From positions 9,752,904-9,816,903 of the forward strand of contig OZ038439.1 in assembly GCA_964036275.1 (NCBI GenBank): a stretch of DNA of 64,000 nt. The letters run 5' to 3'. Under the pieces are notes generated by a model. That model was not told where the DNA came from. It did not search any database and worked only from the letters and a program-made list of their open reading frames with translations. Below are positions 1-11,809 of the stretch, one piece after another. Position 1 is the stretch's first letter. Every line of letters begins with the position of its first letter. The DNA comes from Litoditis marina (taxonomy: Eukaryota; Nematoda; Chromadorea; Rhabditida; Rhabditidae). The translations under genes were made by a program, and so were the position numbers.

Positions 1-384
1 GTGATGTATTCTGGGATTCTGGAGACCAGATGAAGTCGATTTTGAAAAGTGCAAAGTTGACGTCACATATATTTTCAAATGCTGAAAATATCTTAAAAAT
101 GGTATATTAACGACAAAACTTTATCTAAATATGACTTATTCTGGGAATCAGAAGGCCAGATGAGGTCAACTTTCAAAAAAGTGACGTGAAATATGTTTTC
201 GAATGCTGAAAGTTTCTTAGAAATTGTTAATTTACGATGAAACTTCATACTTCATTCAAACATGACGTATTCTGGGATTCTGAAGGGCAGAGGGCAGAAA
301 GTAAGTTCTCAGAACTGCAATGTTGACGTCATATTTTTCTCAAATGATAGTAATACTGGTCTCCAGAATCCCAGAATACATCAC
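1..384. mobile_element. Terminal-inverted-repeat element with internal tandem sub-repeats
   Basis: The first ~29 bases (TGATGTATTCTGGGATTCTG core) recur as their reverse complement at about 355-384. Inside, the same ~30-bp motif recurs in direct orientation near 128 and 262, giving degenerate ~130-bp tandem units that also share a TTTTC.AATGCTGAAA core. No ORF of note. The layout suggests a non-autonomous DNA element or fold-back repeat; the true left end may lie outside the window. Confidence 0.6.
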
Positions 385-504
385 TCTCAGATTGAGTTTC
401 ACCGTTAATTGACCCTTTCTAAGCAAGTGGTTCATTAAGAAAACAATTTTATCTGCACCGTACAGATCAAACCACATACCTACGGCATGTATACAAAAAG
501 AGAA

Positions 505-1023
505 AAATTCATGAAAAAGTGGGGGCCCAACGACTGTGAGATTTGTCTTCTGCTGTGCGCCCCTTAGACAACTACTCTCAAATGGAGCAGCTACTGCTAC
601 AAAAACCGAAAAATACTCATGTATAACTGTTAATTACAAACATACAAAAGTCGTAAAATATTTTCTCAAACCTGTAAACTAGAATCTACAAATCACAGAT
701 GTTAACTCAATGTAGTTAATTATAGAGTTCCTGGTTTTGTGCACAATGGTTGGTGTTTTTGATCATTACTTCAATTCTAGGTGCTATAACGTTCGGCATA
801 TTATTCAACAGTTGTTCTCTATTTCGCAGCTGTGACTTGTAGATTCTAGTTTACAGGTTTGAGAGAATATTTTACGACTTTTGTATGTTTGTAATTAACA
901 GTTATACATGAGTATTTTTCGGTTTTTGTAGCAGTAGCTGCTCCATTTGAGAGTAGTTGTCTAAGGGGCGCACAGCAGAAGACAAATCTCACAGTCGTTG
1001 GGCCCCCACTTTTTCATGAATTT
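505..1023. mobile_element. Fold-back (long inverted repeat) element, 194-bp arms
   Basis: Bases 505-698 are repeated almost perfectly as the reverse complement at 830-1023, leaving a ~131-bp loop. The arm starts AAATTCATGAAAAAGTGGGG. No coding capacity. The AAAAAGTGGGGG motif and following CCA..TGTGAG match the ends of two other fold-back elements in this window (54205-54552 and 59505-59908), so this is a member of one family. It probably spread by a transposase encoded elsewhere. Confidence 0.8.
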
Positions 1024-1352
1024 ATGTATTATTCGTAAAAAACGCGATAAAAAGTGCACCTCGAAAGTTCAAGTTCAATTCCCAACTCGAGAAAGATCAA
1101 AAGTTGGAAATCGGAGATCAACAGTTGGAACTCGAAGTAATCAACAACCCTAGTCCATCACCAAGACCATAGCAATTCGGGAACATCTCTTATTTAACCT
1201 TAACACAGAAGTTTTCTCTCCCATTCAAGAACAGGTTACGGGAATTGAATATGCGAACGATCACAAAAGCCTAGTACACATGTAATCACTGAATATGTTC
1301 ATGAATCTATTTATGTTACAAAACGGAATAATAACTGAATATATATCTAAAT
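1024..1352. other. Spacer downstream of the receptor gene
   Basis: AT-rich sequence between the fold-back element and the stop codon of the minus-strand receptor. No ORF, repeat or clear AATAAA signal was seen; it probably holds the 3' UTR of that receptor. Confidence 0.4.
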
Positions 1353-2762
1353 TTACTTTACGAAAACAGTGCTCTGAACAGCAACCACCCTATTTCCCTT
1401 GAACATGAAGGAGCGAAGTTTCGAGCTGAAAGCAATGAGAAGAAACGGAGATAGAAGAGTCAGTCCGTCGCTCACAAAGGGAAGCAGAATGAGGGCATAG
1501 TTGTAGAGGAGGGTTGAAGCACCAAACCGAAGGGCTAACTGGAAAAAGGTTTCTAGTTCGAATGTTTTTCTTTATCACATCTTCAATCTTCTACTTTCTC
1601 TCTTGAAAATCTTAGATAAATTTTCAGTAGAATAGTTTTGGTTGTTTTTTCTAGTAAAGAACTGCTCATTATTATTCTATTGCTATTTTACAAAATCACC
1701 AGATGGTTCATGAGTAGTTCATGAAATCCTCCTGAGGTTCTCATGAGAAAGACCTAGTGAACTTCTCATCGGGTTAGAGAGATTGATTGACTCCCAATCA
1801 ATTGAAAAAAAGTCTTTCATTTGTTTTGTTACGATTCTCATTGACCTTTCCTCTCTTCTTCTTTCAGTTTTCTTCCCTGGATAAATGTAGTCTGACGTTT
1901 ACGAAAATGAAAACGCACGGGTTACATTGATTATGTGCAATAATATGGTTGTTTCTTTAGTGGTGATTACATTCCTTCGACAAATTTTTGAATGATCCTA
2001 TTTCTCACCGTATCTACAGTACATACTACTTGAAGAACGAAATTGACGATGCTCACTCGGAGCAGATTTAGTTCTCCGTTTTTCGTGCTTTTCGATTGGT
2101 AGTCCGAGCCTCGCTGCTGAAAAATCACAAATTTTTCTAACTGTAGTTAGCTCCTGTTTTTTGTATTCACGTTCTTTTCAATATTAGTTATGTATTTTTA
2201 CACATTCAAGCATTACATGTTGTTATTTCAAGCAGAACGAACTTGTATACTGCATATCTTTCATTACAACGTAGCTAATTTTATATGTAGTTTGATTTCG
2301 ATAAAGCAGGAACTATTTTGAGAGCGTTTCGTTACGGATGCATGCTGTTTAGGCGAGCTTTTTGACGGAGACGAAAAAACCGTATTACATTATTATTTTA
2401 GTATTATATACTAACAATATTTGAATGAATCATTATTATTATTAAAAATCAATATAAGCTGCGTATTATAATATATGTTCGCACCTGATAGAGTCGGACG
2501 AATGTAGCCACACTGGCAATGGTGCTAACCGAGGTAGCCACCACCATGAACATCAGAAGAGGGATTGAGACTGCACCGGGAGTCTGTGAAATGAAAAAAA
2601 TGAATTGAGGAATGGCAATAACGATATTTATTGAACCGTGAACTCCGTTGTAATCCGATCTCATCTTCATATCTCGACGGACAAGCAACGACCTCTAACT
2701 ACAAACACATCGCGATGGAGAATACACCGTATGAGCTTGTTTTCAAGAAAGAAATCCCTAAA

Positions 2763-2843
<81 letters not shown>

Positions 2844-4148
2844 AGACTTAACGAAATCACCAAAGTGGTAGCTACGACGAATCCATCGATATGTTTCACG
2901 TAATTGTACGAAGAATCGTTGACGGCGAGTTGGTGGGTAGAGAGAAGAGGGAGCGAGACGGTTAGAACAATCACAATGGTCATACATTTTCTCCAGTACT
3001 GAAATATTTGTTCTGATATTCATAAAAATCGTCAACTTTCTCTAGTTACAACTTTATTGCAATCAACCATTATGTGGCGTTATACGGATTTAACACTTTA
3101 TTTGGCACTGAAGTAACATTTTTATTGAGAATGACCATTTTGAGTTCGATTTTCAAAAATCGTTTGTTTAGATAAAATTATAAAAAACGACACAGTTGTA
3201 GCATAGTTATCATCATTGCGGTGTTTCTATTGTTATTATCCTTATAATGTTTATTTCAGCATCAAATTAACTTCAATATCGTGGTGGAAATAGAGTAACA
3301 GAGTAACACCAAGGCATTCATCCCTCCACAGGCGATGAATTGGTAGTAGAATGTCTACAAAAGTTGAAGCCTCCCCTGGTGCTCCGCGGCTGGATGGGGA
3401 TGGTAGGCCGAATTCAGTCTGCCTTACAGAGTTTCCCTCTGAGACTGACCCTTGCAAGTTCCGTAAGGAATTTTGAAGAACAGGGGTAACTTTAACTTTT
3501 AAACTCAAACCGACCTCTTCATAGTGAAAAGGCGAAAATATCATTGTGCATCGATTGATAGAAGTCAACATGATCATCGTATACTGTAGATAGGCGCAGT
3601 GGATTTGTAGAACATGAAACATTTCGAGACCGAAAAAGTGACCGTTCTCGAAAAATGGCGCCAAAATACACGTTTCACACGTGCTTTGAGGTAGGCGAAG
3701 AGTGACGAACGAATTGAGGTATGTGATCACGTTCTGAAAGTTTTTTTTATAAATGAACTGAAAAAAGTGTTTCGATTTCCAATTGTATAAATGAAAAAAA
3801 GCTTCAATAGGCCTACTTCAATAGAGTTTAGTCACGAAGCATCGGACGTGAATGTTCTGTAATGAACGAGAGCGTTATGCTAAAAAACGTTCTGTTTGAA
3901 CATTTAAACAAACAACTCAGTGGTCATTTGAGCTTTGCAATACTAAACAGAGTTGAGTAAATTTTGAATATTTTTTTCACAACTATTGTTCCACTCACAA
4001 ATAATGCGGACACCATGAAGAGCTCGAAAAAAGATCCTTTGAAGTGTTTTCGGTTTTTTATCACAATATAGGCGACAATAGCATAGGCTAACATCCCAAC
4101 AGAGCCGTAAAACGTAGTTACCACGAAGTTCAGAGAAGTTAACGGCAT
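1353..4148 (-). CDS. Serpentine chemoreceptor, class gamma (Srg)-like, 299 aa, intact
   Basis: Predicted seven-helix chemoreceptor of the nematode Srg superfamily, expected in the membrane of sensory neurons. Exons on the minus strand are 4148-3999, 3733-3515, 2998-2861, 2583-2485, 2116-2009 and 1538-1353. All junctions are phase 0 and total 299 codons plus TAA, the usual size for the family. Exon 1 carries TM1 (FYGSVGMLAYAIVAYIVI). Exon 2 carries NSFVTLRLP and, after TM3, INRCTMIFSPFHYEE; the class-gamma hallmarks as I recall them are a YLNS..(I/V)..RLP stretch and NR.T.I..P..YEK.W. Exon 4 is a helix (IPLLMFMVVATSVSTIASVA), exon 5 a basic loop plus TM6, and exon 6 TM7 ending SPFLLIAFSSKLR. 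A TTTCAG four bases before the ATG suggests trans-splicing. The exon 2 donor is weak (GTCGGT). Class gamma is preferred; another class of the same superfamily is possible. Confidence 0.8.
2768..2838. repeat. (GA)n microsatellite in receptor intron 3
   Basis: About 35 uninterrupted GA dinucleotides inside the intron between exons 3 and 4 of the minus-strand receptor. It creates artefactual Arg-Glu and Ser-Leu ORFs on the two strands. Length is likely polymorphic. Confidence 0.95.
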
Positions 4149-4235
4149 TTCCTGAAAGCTAGTACTAACTGAATAACGTAAGAACGTCCCGGCACCTATA
4201 ACTTGCGTGAAAAACGTGACCAGAGGCCGTCTGCT

Positions 4236-4348
4236 GGTATGCGTGAAACGTCCCGGGCCGGATGATATCCCAACCTGTATTGGCTGGGAAATAGCAGAAT
4301 CGAGCTCGGGATAGCATCCCAACCAGGCGTGGGATGTTTCATGCATAC
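4236..4348. repeat. Imperfect inverted repeat (hairpin) upstream of receptor
   Basis: Left arm 4238-4271 (GTATGCGTGAAACGTCCC...) pairs imperfectly with right arm 4308-4348 (...GGGATGTTTCATGCATAC). It lies about 90 bases upstream of the receptor start codon, so it could sit in the promoter or be a small MITE. No coding capacity. Confidence 0.5.
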
Positions 4349-5870
4349 ACAGTATGCTAGAACACCCCGTCAATTTTATCACAGTCTGCGCCTCTTTGTA
4401 CATCACACTATTTCGCCTCACTCTTATCCGGGCGGGATGTGATAGTGAAGAACTAATTGATGTTTGAGGAGTAGGTTGGGATTGAAAACCCGGGATATTC
4501 GTGGATACCACTTCAGGCGGGATAGGAGAGCGGAGAAAGAGCGTGTATTTGAGGAGACGCCGGTTGTTACGACCAAAACCGGGATATTTATGATTACAGC
4601 CTCAGCAGTAAAGGAAAATTGTACATTGACACGTATTGAACTTCTGGACTGCTAAACACACCTAGAAGTACTAAGAAAGTAGATAATAGGTACCCATTTG
4701 AGAAAGATTAATAATGAGAGGGAGAACGTTTTCAAGAAAGAAAACAGGTAAGGCCAGCAGAATCGGTAATCGTAAAACATTCCGCTTTCTATTCTAATTC
4801 GCAAAACTAGTTTCCGTGTGGGATGTAAGAGCAGAGAAACGTCGTATGTTTCGGAGACGCAGGATGGTGACAAGTAATCGGGATGCACGTGAATACTCCA
4901 ACCTATAAAAGCAAACGTGCGCGTTTTTTTGTGGGTAATAACTAATGTCCAATACTATAGGATTCGATCTTTGCAAAGCAAACCAATTCGGTGTATGTTT
5001 CCCCATAGCGATGTGTTTGTAGTTTGATCACGTTGGTTTTCGGTTGAACTCGTAAATTATGGTACAACTTAGATTTGATCACAGCCTTTACGTGTTCCAC
5101 CCACTTCACGTAACTATGTAAGTTCGTTCACACCTGTACACTAAAGGTTAGATATACAGTAACCTCACACTTCTAATAATAATAATTAGATTAACTGCGC
5201 ATAGGTTATGATTATAACGAAATAAATAGTGTTTCAGAATGTTGATCAATGACAAAACTTCTAGTGTGATACGACGACATGTTTTCTCGTTATATATTAC
5301 GTTCTTTGCCCTCCACGACGAAATACTAAAAAAGCTAACACAAGCCAATCAAACAACTTCCTCAATTACACATATATTGAAGCTATCTTTTTACTTGTGT
5401 AACGGACTGAAAGATCACTCCACATCACAGTAGATATGTTCTATTTCATCGGAGAACATGAAATGAACGAATACATTTTCCCGTCATCGAAAAACACGCC
5501 AAAATTACTACATAACAAATATATTGTTGCATATGTAAGTTATCAGCTTCGAGGTTATCAGTTATCAGCTTTGAGCAGAAGTTTACCTAAAAGTATACCT
5601 GTTAGTGAAAAATTGTTGCCTGAAAAATCTATAGCGTGATTTTCTGTACCTATTTGCACACTTGGGTGCGATTAGTCACAAGTTGAAACGACATACTCAG
5701 TTTGTAAAAAAACATAAGCATGATAATATCCAAAATAGAATATCTAAATCGGTCAGACACCCCCTAACTGGTCATAAACAACCACTATCATTATTAGTAT
5801 AAAAAACGAGTGTCAAGAAAGTAAAGATTAGTTTTAGAGATCACATAAACGAAAAATATAAAACAGGTTC
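4349..5870. other. Intergenic, no recognised gene
   Basis: AT-rich spacer. Only short ORFs without codon structure or splice logic. Two loosely similar blocks near 4520-4590 and 4810-4880 (both with a GGAGACGC motif and a nearby CGGGAT) hint at an old duplication; nothing else was supported. Confidence 0.4.
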
Positions 5871-6215
5871 AATAAACGGATATCAAGAGAGAAAAGCCAA
5901 GCTCGCTCGTTTGAAGTATGGCAAAAATCTAGTTTGATTTTCGTGTAATGTATTCAAATGTTTCATTATCGGTACTGAGTAATATTTGTGTCATTTTTGC
6001 GAGACGTCTACCCTTCTAACTCACGTCAACTGGGTCATTTTGGAGTCAAACTCACAAATCTTGTAGATGTATGCCCTTTAATTGCTCACGGCAAGTTTCT
6101 CGGAAAATGGTTCACAAATAACGAAGAAACGGGCAAAAAAACTTTTCAAAACGTCTGCATAGTTGAGAACAAAAACTAATCTGCACAGCGCTCCGCGCTG
6201 CGCACGATTAAATTG
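5871..6215. repeat. Dispersed repeat ending in a GCGC-rich hairpin
   Basis: Bases ~5871-5990 match, in inverted orientation, the sequence at about 57900-58035 (shared cores ATGGCAAAAATCTAG and ATTTTCGTGTA). The right end carries a short palindrome AGCGCTCCGCGCTGCGC (~6187), similar to hairpins at ~55578 and ~58036. The 63-codon ORF inside (5988-6179) lacks support as a gene. Confidence 0.5.
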
Positions 6216-6339
6216 AGAAATGTGACACTTCAACCTTTTTCTATTATGAAACATTGTACTATGATGGAAACAATGAACCTAGTACTATTCTTTTGTCCGT
6301 GCAGTTGGTCCGCGATTTCTATACTAGAAGTAAAATGAA

Positions 6340-6439
6340 AAGTCGCGTAAAGTTAGTATTCCAATGATGCATCGTGCCCTTTGTCATTGCACGTTTCTGA
6401 GTGCCGATGTGTTGTGTTTAACAATTTCACGTGACTGTG
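6340..6439. mobile_element. ~100-bp MITE, CAGTCACGT family, copy 1
   Basis: Starts AGTCGCGTAAAGTTAG and ends TTTCACGTGACTGTG, with the shared core CATCGTGCCCTTTGTCATTG and GCACGTTT. The same layout recurs at 7602-7699, 11149-11250, 48242-48300 (partial) and 52820-52917. No ORF; a non-autonomous DNA element. Confidence 0.65.
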
Positions 6440-7601
6440 CAATTAACCAATAGTAAGTATAAGGTAAGATGAAGGTTAAACAACATGGAACTTATCAATA
6501 TGCCCACTCGATGGACTATTGTACTGCATTAACTATACAAAATTAGCCTTTTATAGGCACTTTGGTTTTTAGCGGCGCTGACCGAAAATTCGTGACTTTT
6601 CAGCACTTTATGAATGCAGCTACAGTAACTTGACCTCTTATTATGACCTCAGTAGCTTGCACACAACTACAAGTTCCATTCAAAGGGTGAGAAATACCGC
6701 ATAAAAGTGAACTTGTTTCAATGAACTTTGGCTAAACGAGGTGAACCTGAAGTTTACTGTTTGCAAATTGTATTTGCACCCTTTGCAATCTTTTCATGGC
6801 GAGTTGTCCGTGAAATTATGAATCAAATAAAGATGAAAGCGCAACAAGAAAAACAACGAGTTTATAGACATCATTACACTTGATAAATTTCGAAGTCGTC
6901 ATCATCATATGAATGTGAGGTTACTGTAGACAGTCAAAAACTCGAAACTCGAAATTTTGAAATGGAGTACTTATCTCACATCTTCAATGTTAGTTGTTGC
7001 AAATAGAAAATTTGTGGTTAAATCAAGCAAACAATTAGAACATGGGAGGAAAAGGGTGTAATTAAACATTTCTTCACGTTTTACAGCAAATCTTAAGTGA
7101 ATTGTAAATTTCTGAGAAAAGTTAAATGGAAACTTGAAGATTCTCTTGTTATCACGTTCAAGCAAACAACTGGATAGATCTAATGACAGCTGTGTTTTTA
7201 GGAGAAAAGTTGAATAAGCCTGATTAAATGATAGTTTGTGGGGTATAAGAAGTTGGTGCGTAGCCACACAAAAACGAATAGTTACCTCCTACGAAGAAAG
7301 AGAAGATGATCTCCTAATCTAATGACATTTTTTTTGATTTTTTTGTTTCAAATCGTAATTATACAGGTAAGGAACAGAAAGACCAAACGAGAAAAGGAAA
7401 CATTGAAAAAAAAACTTTTTCAGAAATGAGTACCGTTCGTACTGAGACTCATTGGCGAGCGCCAAGTATTTTGATTGACTACTCAGAAATATTCTTGCCA
7501 AATAGCAAGCCACCTTTGTAACGTTCTCGATATGAGAGTGTGCAGATCAGAGAGACGCAGACTGTCTTAGCCTGTCTGTGGTCTTATACTGTTAGTCCAC
7601 T
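6440..7601. other. Intergenic, no recognised gene
   Basis: AT-rich spacer between two copies of the ~100-bp MITE. The longest minus-strand open stretch (about 7267-6971) lacks an ATG and has no recognisable motif. Confidence 0.4.
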
Positions 7602-7699
7602 GCACAGTCACGTGAAACATGTGAAACACAGCAGAACTCAGAAACGTGCAATGACAAAGTGCACGATGCCTCATTAGAGTGCTAACTTCACGTGACTAT
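7602..7699. mobile_element. ~100-bp MITE, CAGTCACGT family, copy 2
   Basis: Inverted relative to copy 1: begins CACAGTCACGTGAAACATG and ends GCTAACTTCACGTGACTA, with the core GTGCAATGACAAAGTGCACG. Terminal inverted repeats are visible; non-coding. Confidence 0.65.
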
Positions 7700-7788
7700 T
7701 CAATTGATTTCTAGTATATTGACGCTCTCTCGCTTTTGTAGCTGACCAGTCGCAGAGAAATGGGGCCAATCGTTCTGAGTACTTATTA

Positions 7789-7967
7789 GGCGGCTTAGCA
7801 ATCCCTCAATAATCTCATGAGATACCTAATGAGCTATTCGCATGAGCTTCTCATGAGATTCTATTGCTTGATATGCTACAACATTGAGAGTTCACGAGTT
7901 GCTCATGAGGTATCTCATAAGAAACTCATATGAATTCTCGTGAGATTGGAGGGATTCCTACGCCGCC
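7789..7967. mobile_element. ~180-bp MITE with GGCGGC..GCCGCC ends, copy 1
   Basis: Begins GGCGGCTTAGCAATCCCTC and ends GAGGGATTCCTACGCCGCC. The inside is rich in CTCATGAGA-type palindromic words. A second copy lies at 9794-9975. The copies flank the small gene at 8840-9307 together with CGTCCGAAT/ATTCGGACG repeats (8100-8262 and 9532-9720). Confidence 0.65.
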
Positions 7968-8839
7968 AGAAAAATCTTCAGCGTATCGAACGTTTAATTT
8001 CTGACGTGAAGAATCGGTAACAGAATTTTACAGTTTTTGAAAGATCCTAATATGGTGAAAAGTTACAGTTTCAGTGTTCATGTGCAATTGAATGCAGCCT
8101 GACACACGGCGGTCATGGGACATAGCCTGTTCGGACCAATTTTTCAATGGTCGTCTCGAGAGGCCGTGGGAATATGAAAAATCGCCGAATTGGTTGTCTC
8201 TTATAGATCGTCCCAATCGCCTAACTACCGACGACAGAGAAATCGTCCGAATGGCCTAATGTGGCAACGATTTCAGCCTGAACCCAAAAACTGACTTGGT
8301 ATAGGGAGCGGGTACCGGAATTGTACGTAAACCATTAGGATCAAATAACAAACACAACTACAAAAGTCTTACATACTCTGTAAGAACTATGGGAAGTACG
8401 AACCACTTTCACGTAGCAGATACGTGAAAACACTTCCAATCTCTTCGTCGGCCATCACGTTCAAGCAGCTTTTTTACCTCGTCGGCAGCATTATCAACTT
8501 TTTTATATTGTTTAGTACATTTTTCTTTATTTTCTTGATATATTTAGTTCAAATTGTCTTGTTTGACCCGATACATTTGCATTTGCTAATTGTAGTTGTA
8601 GTTCGTGACTAATTGCCTGTTATCCTGGCGGCACCAAACCACTGCGGGGAGTCCTTCTACTTAAAATCTAAATCAGGCCTATCCAGCTCTAACATCTTTT
8701 CTCGGCACACCTCCTGCGCATATGTATCTCGCTCCTACTCCTGGTGCTCACCAGGTGCTGGTGGAAATTCAGCGCTACTACTTCCTTCCTACAACCCGGG
8801 GTTATACGGTGGGCAAATTGTAACTCCAACACAACATCA

Positions 8840-9307
8840 ATGGGGTCCAACAAACACAAGTTTGCCTCTTCCTCCTACCTAAAGTTCGCACCACCTTTCC
8901 GGGTAAGCGGGAAACCTCCAAAATGGGTAGTCCAAATATTCTCATGTACCCAATTGATCAGAAACGATTCATCGTGCTAGATCTATTTCAGTTCACGTTT
9001 CAATTGAATATGCGCCAAAAATCATTTTTAAAATGGCCGTAACTATTGAGTCATGAGATAATCTCAGGCAGCTAGGTGGACATTTTGTTGTGTGTCACGA
9101 TTCATGTATTATACTTGTAATAATTGTTCTTAGGGAACCGCTCCGAAAGTGAACAATTTCGACTTGGCGGGGCGAGCTGCAGTCAAGGACAAGATGGAAG
9201 CTTTTGCTGTCAAGATCGCATCAGCTTCTTCGACAGCCGATGAGATGACAGAGTACCTTCTGGACATGTCGCAGCATTCCACTCACAAGTCGCACAAGAA
9301 GAAGTAG
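8840..9307 (+). CDS. Small basic protein, two exons, unknown function
   Basis: Exon 1 is 8840-8902, followed by a good donor (CGG|GTAAGC). The intron is 231 bases and ends TTCTTAG; exon 2 is 9134-9307. The frame is continuous (phase 0) and gives 78 residues: a start MGSNKHKFASSSYLKFAPPF, a helix-prone middle (AAVKDKMEAFAVKIAS...DEMTEYLLDM) and a His/Lys tail STHKSHKKK. AATAAA at 9429 supports a 3' end. I do not recognise the family. The reading frame stays open upstream of the chosen ATG, and a proline-rich stretch in another frame (8623-8879) could belong to missed 5' exons, so the N-terminus is uncertain. No signal peptide or membrane segment is visible; the charge suggests a soluble or nucleic-acid-associated protein, which is inference. 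Confidence 0.55.
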
Positions 9308-9428
9308 TAATGTGTATATATGTAAATAATTTGTTAGTTATTATTGTTGTGATTGTTATTTTCTGTTGAGTTTTCAGTAGTATTGTTGTGTTACTTTGTA
9401 CTATAAACTTTGTACTTTACTCCTAGCC

Positions 9429-9434
9429 AATAAA
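9429..9434 (+). terminator. Polyadenylation signal AATAAA
   Basis: AATAAA 122 bases after the stop of the small basic protein gene, in a T-rich 3' region; it supports exon 2 as a genuine terminal exon. Confidence 0.6.
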
Positions 9435-9531
9435 CTTTATTCAAATTAATACGTTTATTGTTTACCTTTTCAAGTATTACTCGGAAACTCTACTTGATGT
9501 AGTTACTTAACTTGGACTGATGGTTAGGCGA

Positions 9532-9654
9532 TTCGGACGGAGGGTTAGGCAATTCGGACGGAGGGTTAGGCGATTCGGACGGAGGGTTAGGCGATTCGGA
9601 CGACTGCTTGCGCGAGGTTAGGCGATTCGGACGAAGGGTTAGGCGATTCGGACG
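9532..9654. repeat. 20-bp minisatellite GGTTAGGCGATTCGGACGGA
   Basis: Six direct copies of GGTTAGGCGATTCGGACG(GA), mostly spaced 20 bp, with a short interruption (CTGCTTGCGCGA) after the fourth. The reverse complement of the core (CGTCCGAATxGCCTAA) occurs singly near 8235-8262, a likely source sequence. Confidence 0.8.
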
Positions 9655-9793
9655 ATTGCGCAGAGAGAGACAACCAAGCAATTATCGTCCGAATAGCGGT
9701 AGACCCGGCGGTCATACAGGCTTGAAGAATGTTGACTTCATTTTTAGTTTGTCTGGCACCGTAGCAAAGTCTTGAAAGTGGTGAGCTCACCCT

Positions 9794-9975
9794 GGCGGCG
9801 TAGCAATCCTCACAAAAGTTCATGAGATCACCTCATGAGCTATTAGCACGAGCTTCTCATTAGATTCTATTGTTATGCTATGCTACAACATCAAGAGTTC
9901 ACGAGTAGCTCATGAGGAATCTCATGAGAAACTCAAATGACCTTCCCTTGAGGTTGGACGGTTTGCTACGCCGCC
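9794..9975. mobile_element. ~180-bp MITE with GGCGGC..GCCGCC ends, copy 2
   Basis: Perfect 13-bp terminal inverted repeats (GGCGGCGTAGCAA / TTGCTACGCCGCC). The interior matches copy 1 at 7789-7967, including GCTATGCTACAACAT-like and CTCATGAG words. Confidence 0.75.
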
Positions 9976-11148
9976 TGATTGAGGACCTGATCACAGTCTG
10001 GCCACATAGTCGCCAACTTTCCGTGTTCAAGCAAATCTGCAAATTTCGTGCGCAAACTCGAGTTCTTCCAGTGGTAACAGATAAAATGCAGGAGAGGTAA
10101 TGAAGTCCGACATTTAAGTATGTTAGGACTTTTCAGAAACCAAGCGATGAGAGACTGCGTTTATGAACAGAGAGGTTCTGCCCCAAGAAGACTGAAAATA
10201 CGAATTTACCGTATATTTCAAATATGGAATGGTTTGTTACTGAAGTGCACTATTTCTTGTAAACTTCCACCGTGCACAAAATCGCGGTTCAATTTCTCCA
10301 TAAAGAACCAGACGTTTCACAGAACACTGAAAACGGTACTTCGAAAAGTTTTGTTTCAAAATGAAGTTTACACTCTTCTCTAACACTCAACCTTTCCCAG
10401 TTCTGATTTCATAACTAGATTGTTTCAAGAAGGGAGGTAGAATTTCCGAGATTGTAGTTTATTCTTGATTACTAATTGAGTTTGATTCACACGTGGTTGT
10501 AGTTGAGTTAACCCAGTAACCTCAGTTTTCCATTAATACTCGACAAAAATACCTGGAATCGACGACTTTTTTCAAATTGTAACAGTATATAACTCGTTCA
10601 TCACCACGATTGACGGAAATTGGCGGTTTTTCCCTTTCCCTCTACTTTTTTGCACGAAACAGTCGAAGTGAATTTGAATTTGGCTGTTGACAAAACAGTC
10701 AAAGGGAAAGTGCTGATGGTAAGATGAATTTTCGGGTTCAATCCGAAAGTATTATGAAATACCGTGAATAAACTCATGAATATAGGGCACATTGTCTAAT
10801 ATTTCCTCACGATTGAACTATTTTGTTCAGTTGTAGTAAACTGGGTGTAAACGCCTACATGGGCCCTCTCACAATATAAACGTTCACTTAATCGTGCAAT
10901 TGATCATCTAAAGTTTAAACTTTCAAACTTCCTTCACAACCAGGGGTCTACTAGAGTGGAACATACTACACATTCTTAAATAACCGAGTAATTCCAGAAC
11001 TATAATTACATCACTAAGCATCTTGAACACTGTTTTGTTCAGCAATTTCCTAAATACAGCCTTGCAAGCTGAAAACTCAAAAACATTCACTGTCTAGACC
11101 TGTGAAATGATCTCGAATTGATCCAATGTGCAGTAAACTGTTAGTCAT
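9976..11148. other. Intergenic, no recognised gene
   Basis: Short ORFs only (for example 10120-10383 plus) with no motif or splice context. A CGAAACAGTC/AAACAGTC motif occurs near 10655-10705. Nothing else is supported. Confidence 0.4.
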
Positions 11149-11250
11149 TTGCACAGTCTTGTGAAACATGTTAAACACATCAGAACTCACAAGCGTGCAA
11201 TGACAAAGTACACGATTCCTCATTAGAATGCCAATTTTACCTAACAATTC
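11149..11250. mobile_element. ~100-bp MITE, CAGTCACGT family, degenerate copy 3
   Basis: GCACAGTCTTGTGAAACATG at the left and the core CGTGCAATGACAAAGTACACG match copy 2; the right end (CCAATTTTACCTAACAATTC) has decayed. Confidence 0.55.
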
Positions 11251-11366
11251 AGTTTTATTCCAGTATAATTATACACAGTTTTCCTAGAATTCCATTTGCT
11301 TTCTTTTGATCTCACTTTTCGCCTGTGATACTCTCCGAAACCTATTTTCTCTATCTCTTGACATAT

Positions 11367-11576
11367 TCAACGCTTATTCATATATGTCATTATAATGGTT
11401 CCTAGTATAGTGCTTACAATTCCCAATAACCTTTCGAGCTGTATAGCCATTGTTCCCAGAGTTTTTCGGTGAACTTTACCGTGGAAGCTATGGAGCAATT
11501 CAAGAATTTCTTTCACATCAAAACTTTGTAGGTTGTGCACGATTTCAATCAAGGTTTCTTTGTTTCTTGTTATCAA
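11367..11576 (-). CDS. Possible 69-aa open frame with C-terminal hydrophobic segment
   Basis: An open frame with a helix-like stretch (EILELLHSFHGKVHRKTL) followed by a hydrophobic segment ([17 protein letters not shown]) and a basic end. It might be a last exon or a decayed gene. No homologue recognised, no clear acceptor or AATAAA; could be chance. Confidence 0.2.
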   Translation of the reverse strand: MITRNKETLIEIVHNLQSFDVKEILELLHSFHGKVHRKTLGTMAIQLERLLGIVSTILGTIIMTYMNKR

Positions 11577-11809
11577 AAAGAAAACCGTACCGGATCTTCT
11601 AGAAATTGACTATTTTTGACTGTGAACTATTTTTAGACTGTGCAGTCCAATCAGACCCATGCAAATAATGTACCTAAACACAAATAGTACCTGTCAATTT
11701 AAAGTAGTGCAAAGTATTCAGGCATAGCTAAACATTATAATATTGCATATAAGGTACATTGTGAATGGGAAAACCTATATCTCTTATGACAAAATAATCG
11801 ATTTCAGAT

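Noticed and set aside
2631..3035. Arg-Glu and Ser-Leu repeat ORFs
   Set aside because: Artefacts of the (GA)n microsatellite inside a receptor intron; only the flanking segment 2998-2861 is a true exon on the minus strand.
3924..4511. 195-aa single-exon minus-strand protein
   Set aside because: Only residues from the internal Met at 4148 match the receptor family. The upstream part crosses a hairpin repeat and the downstream part reads through the exon 1 donor into the intron.
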